From positions 1 to 18,172 of the forward strand of contig NZ_JXTE01000108.1 in assembly GCF_000972385.1 (NCBI RefSeq): a stretch of DNA of 18,172 bases, in the 5' to 3' direction. The position numbers and the translations under genes are program-made. The notes below the pieces were generated by a model. It did not search any database. It saw only the letters and a list, made by a program, of their open reading frames with translations, and had not been told where the DNA came from. Shown piece after piece: positions 14,026 to 18,172 of the stretch; the stretch's first letter is position 1; the number at the start of each line of letters is the position of its first letter. Origin of the DNA: Streptomyces sp. WM6386 (lineage in GTDB: Bacteria; Actinomycetota; Actinomycetes; Streptomycetales; Streptomycetaceae).

Positions 14026-15372
14026 ATGGCTTCCGGAACACGGGCGCGGTCGCGCGGGCAGGTGCAGACCCGTCGTCCCACGGCACCGGAGCCGTCGGCG
14101 GACGGACGACGGTCCGCGCCGGGCCCGCGTCCGCCGGCATCCGGTGGATCGGCCGGCGCGGCGCTGAAGGTGCATGCCGGACAGGGGAGTTCGTCCCGAC
14201 TGCAACAACTCGTCCTGTTGCAGATCGGCGCCGCCGTGCTGCTCGTCGGGTGGGCGATCGATCCCGTCGCGCTGGCACCCGCGGCCGTCGTGGCGGTGGC
14301 CCTCGTACTGATCGCGTTCGTGCATCGGCGCGGGCGTTCGCTGCCCGAATGGCTGGCTACGGCACGGCGGTTGCGCGCCCGGCAGCGGCAGGCCGCGAGC
14401 ACCGACATACCGCCGGGCACCGAGCCGACCCTGGCGCTGGCGCTGGAGTTCGACCCCAGCCTGCGGACTTACACCTACGGGGGGCGGGACCGGCGTCCGG
14501 TCGGGCTCATCGGCGACGGCACCTACGTCACCACCGTCCTGCAGGTGGAGGCCGACTCAACCGCGCTGCGGGCCGAGCGCAGTCGGCAGCCGCTGCCGCT
14601 GGCCCTGGTGCGCGACACCCTCGAAGTCGACGGCATCCGGCTGGAGTCGGCACAGATCGTGCTGCACACACAGCCCGCGCCCGCACTGCACCTTCCGCAG
14701 CAGTCCGTGGCCGTCGCCAACTACGCGCCGCTGCAGGAACAGACCGGCGCTCCTGCGGTGCGCATCACCTGGATCGCCTTGAAGTTCGACCCCGAGCTGA
14801 GCCCGGAGGCCGTGGCAGCGCGCGGGGGCGGCATCGACGGAGCGCAGAAGTGCGTCGTACGTATCGCCGACCACCTCGCGAGCCGGCTGACCGGCGCCGG
14901 TTTCCGGGCGACCCTGCTGGACGAGGAGCAGTTGACCGCCGCCCTCGCCACCTCGGCCTGCGCCAACGCCCTGGTGACGGCCGAGGCCGGGCGGAGCGAC
15001 GCGCGGGCGCGGCGGACGGAGGAGTCGGGACGTTACTGGCGCTGCGACAACCGCAGACACACGACGTTCTGGATCCGCCGCTGGCCCCAGTTCGGCGGCG
15101 GCCGCGCGCCGTCGCTGCCCCAGTTCGTCGCGCTGGTCACGGCGGTACCGGCGCTAGCCACCACCTTCAGCCTGACGCTCGCCCGCGGGGAGCGGCAGGA
15201 AGTCTCGCTCTCCGGGCATCTGCGGGTGACCGGACGCAGCGACGACGAACTGGTCGCGGCCCGCCGCGCGTTGCAGGGTGCCGCACGGCACACGGGTGCG
15301 GGCCTCGCTCGGCTCGACCGGGAGCAACTGCCCGCCCTTCTCGCCACACTGCCCCTCGGAGGTGTCCGGTGA
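14026..15372 (+). CDS. eccE: ESX core membrane protein EccE
   Basis: The product is 448 aa from the ATG at 14026; a GTG directly before it (14023) is an equal alternative, with a G-rich ribosome site at 14011-14016. A disordered, Arg/Pro-rich N-terminus (1-55) precedes two adjacent transmembrane helices (about 61-78 and 82-99), the EccE layout, and then a large soluble domain. Supporting EccE-type stretches are ADSTALRAERSRQPLPLALV, VANYAPLQEQTG and RYWRCDNRRHTTFWIRRWP. EccE sits at the periphery of the ESX membrane complex. The stop overlaps the next start in GTGA. The divergent arrangement with eccB is typical of Streptomyces ESX loci as far as I recall. Confidence 0.9.
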   Translation: MASGTRARSRGQVQTRRPTAPEPSADGRRSAPGPRPPASGGSAGAALKVHAGQGSSSRLQQLVLLQIGAAVLLVGWAIDPVALAPAAVVAVALVLIAFVHRRGRSLPEWLATARRLRARQRQAASTDIPPGTEPTLALALEFDPSLRTYTYGGRDRRPVGLIGDGTYVTTVLQVEADSTALRAERSRQPLPLALVRDTLEVDGIRLESAQIVLHTQPAPALHLPQQSVAVANYAPLQEQTGAPAVRITWIALKFDPELSPEAVAARGGGIDGAQKCVVRIADHLASRLTGAGFRATLLDEEQLTAALATSACANALVTAEAGRSDARARRTEESGRYWRCDNRRHTTFWIRRWPQFGGGRAPSLPQFVALVTAVPALATTFSLTLARGERQEVSLSGHLRVTGRSDDELVAARRALQGAARHTGAGLARLDREQLPALLATLPLGGVR

Positions 15373-16169
15373 CGACGACCAACACGCGGCCCCTCAGCGG
15401 AGGCGGACCGGGAGCGTACGGCGCCCCGGACGAGCCACGCCCCTCGGCGGCCGAGCGGGCACGCCCCCGGCTAGCGAACGGATTCGGCCTGATCGGTCCA
15501 CGACACGGCAGACACACCCTGTCCGCGGAGGCGCTGGACACCCTCGCCCTCCCCATCGGTGACGACGGGGTGGTCATCGGCGTCGACGCACAGGGGGCGC
15601 CGGCGGTGCTGGGGCTCAACCGGCCGACACCGTACGACGTCGTGCTCATCGGCGGCCTGTGGACGGCTCAGGTGGTCGCGCTGCGGGCGGCGGCCACGGG
15701 TGCGCGGGTGGCGGTGGAGACGGCCCGGGCTCAGGCGTGGGAGCAGCTGGTGCACGCCATGGGCGGCGGACAGAACGGGCTGGCCGTGTACGACGTCGGT
15801 CGGGTGCCGCCGCAGGGCGCGTCCGCGGGTACGCCGGTGCTGGTGGTCCGGGACTGCGGTATGCGTCCGCCGCGTGGGCGAGTCGTGTCCGGGCCGTGGC
15901 AGTCGGTACTGACTCTGCTGCCCTATCTGAGCCCCGTCGCTCCTCGGTTGCTGCGTCAGTCGCGGCTCGCCGGCATCCAGCGGATATCGCCGGACGAGGC
16001 CGCACATCTGGGGCGCACGATGGCACTGCCGCAAACGGACGTCGAGGCGCTGCCGACACTGGCCGACGGGGTCACGCTCTGGTGTGCCGACCGCGATCGT
16101 CATTATGTGATGACTCAGCCCACTGATGCCGAGATCGGATTGTTGGGTTCGCCGCGGCGGATGGACTGA
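15369..16169 (+). CDS. ESX-locus conserved protein of unknown function
   Basis: GTG at 15369 overlaps the eccE stop (GTGA) and has GGAGGTG a few bases upstream, a near-ideal ribosome site, so coupling with eccE is strong. The 266-aa protein has a disordered first 35 residues, then an alpha/beta domain: GVVIGVDAQGAPAVLGLNRP (67-86), YDVVLIGGLWTAQVVALR (89-106), GARVAVETAR (111-120), TPVLVVRDCG (155-164) and TLADGVTLWCADRDRHYVMT (230-249). The VVLIGGLWTAQ strand-loop-helix stands where a P-loop would be but has no GK[ST]. No signal peptide or membrane helix is present, so it is likely cytosolic. I recall close homologs in other Streptomyces ESX loci but no function. Confidence 0.8.
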   Translation: MTTTNTRPLSGGGPGAYGAPDEPRPSAAERARPRLANGFGLIGPRHGRHTLSAEALDTLALPIGDDGVVIGVDAQGAPAVLGLNRPTPYDVVLIGGLWTAQVVALRAAATGARVAVETARAQAWEQLVHAMGGGQNGLAVYDVGRVPPQGASAGTPVLVVRDCGMRPPRGRVVSGPWQSVLTLLPYLSPVAPRLLRQSRLAGIQRISPDEAAHLGRTMALPQTDVEALPTLADGVTLWCADRDRHYVMTQPTDAEIGLLGSPRRMD

Positions 16170-16550
16170 GCCGCCCGACGGACAACCGATATTGGGCGAT
16201 TGTGAACGGTTCACACCTTCTCTCATGCCCTCACGTTCACCGCTCTCTGCGGTTTTCGTCACCGAAGTGGCGTACTTGACGCCTGTTCCCGGCCATATGT
16301 GACGCGACGGACGCTCTCTGAGGGGTGGACGGGCCTGCCGGGTCGGCCCTTGTGGTGATTAGGCTGGGACAAGGCGCGACGCCAGAACCCGTGGACCGGG
16401 CGTCGGCGCCCCAGGGGGAGCCGGTGGATCGGACTGCTCGAACCATTCGAGCCGCTCGGGTCTGATCGGACTGCCCTCGTACGACTTTGGACGACAACAC
16501 ATGGTCGACCCGGCACGGCATGAGGGTGCTCGACCACACCAGGAGGAATT
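16170..16550 (+). promoter_or_regulatory. 381-bp intergenic region upstream of the SCO5717-like gene
   Basis: No credible gene is seen on either strand here. It holds the palindrome at 16201-16215, a second GTTCACC half-site near 16234-16240, a small hairpin GGCGT-ACTTG-ACGCC near 16268-16282, and the ribosome site AGGAGG at 16541-16546. A TTGACG in the hairpin could be a -35 but lacks a good -10. The length suggests a regulated promoter rather than simple readthrough. Confidence 0.4.
16201..16215. promoter_or_regulatory. Perfect palindrome, operator candidate
   Basis: TGTGAACGGTTCACA has 7-base arms (TGTGAAC/GTTCACA) around a central G. It lies 32 bases past the stop of the 266-aa gene and about 336 bases before the next start. 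It looks like a dimeric regulator site; the outer TGTGA/TCACA resembles CRP-family sites but the spacing is 5 rather than 6 bases. As a 3' structure its stem would be short. Confidence 0.4.
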
Positions 16551-18172
16551 GTGAGCAGCGATCGGGACGGGATCCGCGGGGGCTGGGCCACACCCGGCGA
16601 TGACCAGCCCGACGCGGAGTCGGACATCGAGATGACCGGCGAGTTCACCATCGACTACGCGCCGCCCGCCTGGTACACGCAGAACGCGTCGGCGGGTCCG
16701 GGTGCGAACGACGGGGGGAACTCCGCGGGCTCGGCGGGCTCGTCCAGTGCCTCGGGCTCGGCGGGTACGGCACCCGCGTCCGGTACGCCCGCTGCCACGC
16801 CCCCCGCTGTGGACTGGTCCGCCTCCTCGCTGCCGGGTTTGACTCCTCCGGCCCATGCTTCCCCGGCACCCGGGGCTCCGTTCACGCCGCCGGCGCCGCC
16901 GTCCGCCGTCCCGGGAGCCCCTTTCACGCCGCCCGCGCCCGGTCCCGGCGCCCCCTTCACGCCGCCCGCGCCCGGTCCGGGGGCGACCTTCACTCCCCCG
17001 GCGCCGCCTTCCTCCGGTCCGGGGGCTCCCGTTACGCCGCCGGCACCGCCGTCCGCCGGTCCAGGGGCGCCGTTCACGCCGCCGCCTTCCTCCGGCCCCG
17101 GGGCTCCGTTCACCCCGCCCGCGCCGGCTCCCGGTGCACCCTTCACGCCGGCCACTCCGCCGAGCGGGGGGCCGGGTGCCGTGCCCAGGCTTCCGGTGGG
17201 GAGCGGGTTCGAGCCGCAGCAGCCGCAGGCGCAGGCCGCGGAGCCGTCGCAGCCGGAGGTCCGGACCGAGGCCCCCGCCGCGGACGCCGGTTCTCCGACC
17301 GCCGTACCGAGCAGCCCTGGGCCCCAGTCCCCGTGGGCCGCCCCCGCGGCGACGCCTTCGGCGTCCCCGTCGAGCTTCACGCTGCCCCCGCCGGTCCCGG
17401 CACCCGCGCCCGAGGCTTCTCCCGTCCCCGCCGCGGCCGACTCCGGCTCCGCCGAGCCCGCCGTCCCGGCCGCCGAAGAGCCGGAGTCCGGCAACGGTGA
17501 CCTGGAGAGCGGCGCCACCATGCGGTTCTCCGCCGTGGCTCTCAAGCGCGAGATCGCCGAGCGCGCGGTGGCTGCCGATGCGCCGGTGCCGCTCGACGAC
17601 GACTCCGAAACGGCTTCCGAAGAGGCCGACGGAGAAGAGGCCGACGGAGCGGGGGCGGATGCCTTCGCGGAGCCCTCGCCGACTTCCGGCGACGACACCG
17701 GCACGTCCGACGCGGGTACGGGCCCGGAGAGCGACGCCGATGCCGAGGGTGCGGCTGACGAGGACGGAACTGCTGCGGCCGAGGCCGGCCTGGACGAAGC
17801 CGAAGCGGACGCCGAAGCGGCGGATGCCGTGGCCGTCGTGGACGCCTCCGACGACACGGCGGATGCCTACAGCGAGGCCCCGCTGTCCCAGGACGCCGAC
17901 ATCGAGGCCACCCCGGCGACCGAGCCGGCGGACGCCGACGCCGAGGACGTCGCGGTGATCGAGCCGGTGGACGCCGGTTCCGACGAGGCAACCGAGCCGG
18001 AGGGCGCCGCACCCCAGGACGCCGCCTCGGTGGTTGCCGAGCCGACGGACGAGGACGCGGACACGGCCGAGGACACGGCCGACGAAGAGCCGGCGGACGC
18101 CGAGCCGGTGGACGCCGTACCGACCGACGCGGAGCCCTTGGACGCCGTACCCGCGGACACGGCCCCCGAGGC
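16551..18172 (+). CDS. SCO5717/EspI-like large ATPase, N-terminal part (cut by window edge)
   Basis: The GTG at 16551 follows AGGAGG with 4-base spacing; the frame stays open for 540 codons to the window end. The start reads MSSDRDGIRGGWATPGDD, then EMTGEFTIDYAPPAWY, which I associate with the SCO5717 family of growth-regulating ATPases in Streptomyces. Next come a Ser/Gly/Ala linker, a Pro-rich block of eight repeats (residues 107-207), a further Pro/Ala/Gln region, a conserved short motif GATMRFSAVALKREIAERAV (residues 321-340), and an acidic Ala/Asp/Glu-rich tract to the edge. A ParA/MinD-type ATPase domain is expected beyond 18172 but is not seen. Mycobacterial EspI, a regulator of ESX-1, has the same Pro-rich-then-ATPase plan. 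Likely cytosolic, with regulation or spatial control of ESX as its inferred role. Confidence 0.82.
   Translation, partial: MSSDRDGIRGGWATPGDDQPDAESDIEMTGEFTIDYAPPAWYTQNASAGPGANDGGNSAGSAGSSSASGSAGTAPASGTPAATPPAVDWSASSLPGLTPPAHASPAPGAPFTPPAPPSAVPGAPFTPPAPGPGAPFTPPAPGPGATFTPPAPPSSGPGAPVTPPAPPSAGPGAPFTPPPSSGPGAPFTPPAPAPGAPFTPATPPSGGPGAVPRLPVGSGFEPQQPQAQAAEPSQPEVRTEAPAADAGSPTAVPSSPGPQSPWAAPAATPSASPSSFTLPPPVPAPAPEASPVPAAADSGSAEPAVPAAEEPESGNGDLESGATMRFSAVALKREIAERAVAADAPVPLDDDSETASEEADGEEADGAGADAFAEPSPTSGDDTGTSDAGTGPESDADAEGAADEDGTAAAEAGLDEAEADAEAADAVAVVDASDDTADAYSEAPLSQDADIEATPATEPADADAEDVAVIEPVDAGSDEATEPEGAAPQDAASVVAEPTDEDADTAEDTADEEPADAEPVDAVPTDAEPLDAVPADTAPE
16869..17172 (+). repeat. Eight in-frame repeats encoding PGAPFTPPAP-type units
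   Basis: The unit PGAPFTPPAP(P/G) occurs eight times in 101 residues with small changes: PGAPFTPP (most copies), PGATFTPP, PGAPVTPP and PGAPFTPA. Spacers such as SAV, SSG and SAG vary unit length between 11 and 14 residues. The DNA copies differ mainly at third positions, showing that the repeat is old or selected at protein level. It is expected to form an extended polyproline-type chain. Confidence 0.9.

Noticed and set aside
13977..15368. Upstream part of the 730-aa plus-strand frame
   Set aside because: Out-of-frame shadow of eccE; only the part from GTG 15369 is coding.
16201..16215. Reading the palindrome as a CRP/cAMP site
   Set aside because: Outer bases match TGTGA/TCACA but the gap is 5 rather than 6 bases, and it does not fit the Streptomyces Crp pattern as I know it.
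16869..17172. CRISPR-like or non-coding tandem array
   Set aside because: Repeat units are in frame, multiples of three in length and vary at third positions, so they are protein-coding repeats.
16655..17857. 400-aa minus-strand Gly/Ala/Ser-rich frame resembling a PE_PGRS or collagen-like protein
   Set aside because: It is the reverse complement of the PGAPFTPP repeats; the plus strand has the strong AGGAGG site and conserved N-terminus.

Overview
The window looks like a chromosomal segment of a high-GC actinomycete, almost certainly Streptomyces. Third codon positions are strongly G/C, GTG starts are frequent, genes often overlap by GTGA or TGATG, and the gene set is that of a Streptomyces ESX (type VII) secretion locus. 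Nearly everything from about 4.6 kb to the right edge belongs to that locus. All assignments come from reading motifs and gene order by eye; no database search was run.

Left part (1-3734): a partial, ambiguous reading frame touches the left edge. A plus-strand operon of three genes follows: a 152-aa helical protein, a 765-aa protein of the DUF6571 type with a WxG N-terminus and a Gly/Ala-rich hydrophobic segment near its C-terminus, and a 232-aa lipoprotein. I read this as a candidate type VII substrate module (partner, large substrate, lipoprotein). From 3735 to 4544 there is mostly decayed DNA: a doubtful 65-aa ORF and a minus-strand remnant of a DUF397 gene carrying a frameshift and a lost start codon.

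Middle (4545-13816), all on the minus strand and described in the direction of transcription from right to left: eccB, a mycosin, a 55-aa membrane protein, a 149-aa membrane-anchored protein, a DUF6183 protein (apparently frameshifted near its start), a hairpin, a promoter, then a 144-aa WXG-like protein coupled to a 566-aa WXG protein with a long disordered tail, a second mycosin, and the small WXG100 pair (esxB, esxA). The block ends in a perfect 16-bp-stem hairpin.

Right part (14026-18172), on the plus strand and divergent from eccB: eccE, a coupled 266-aa protein typical of this locus, a 381-bp intergenic stretch with a perfect 15-bp palindrome, and the start of a large Pro/Ala/Glu-rich protein resembling the SCO5717-type (EspI-like) ATPase, cut by the window edge before its ATPase domain. 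The motor ATPase eccC and the channel protein eccD are not in the window and are expected beyond the right edge.

How it fits together: EccB and EccE are membrane-complex components, the mycosins are membrane-anchored subtilases of the apparatus, the EsxB/EsxA pair and the 144/566-aa pair are likely secreted heterodimers, and the SCO5717-like protein is a likely cytosolic regulator.
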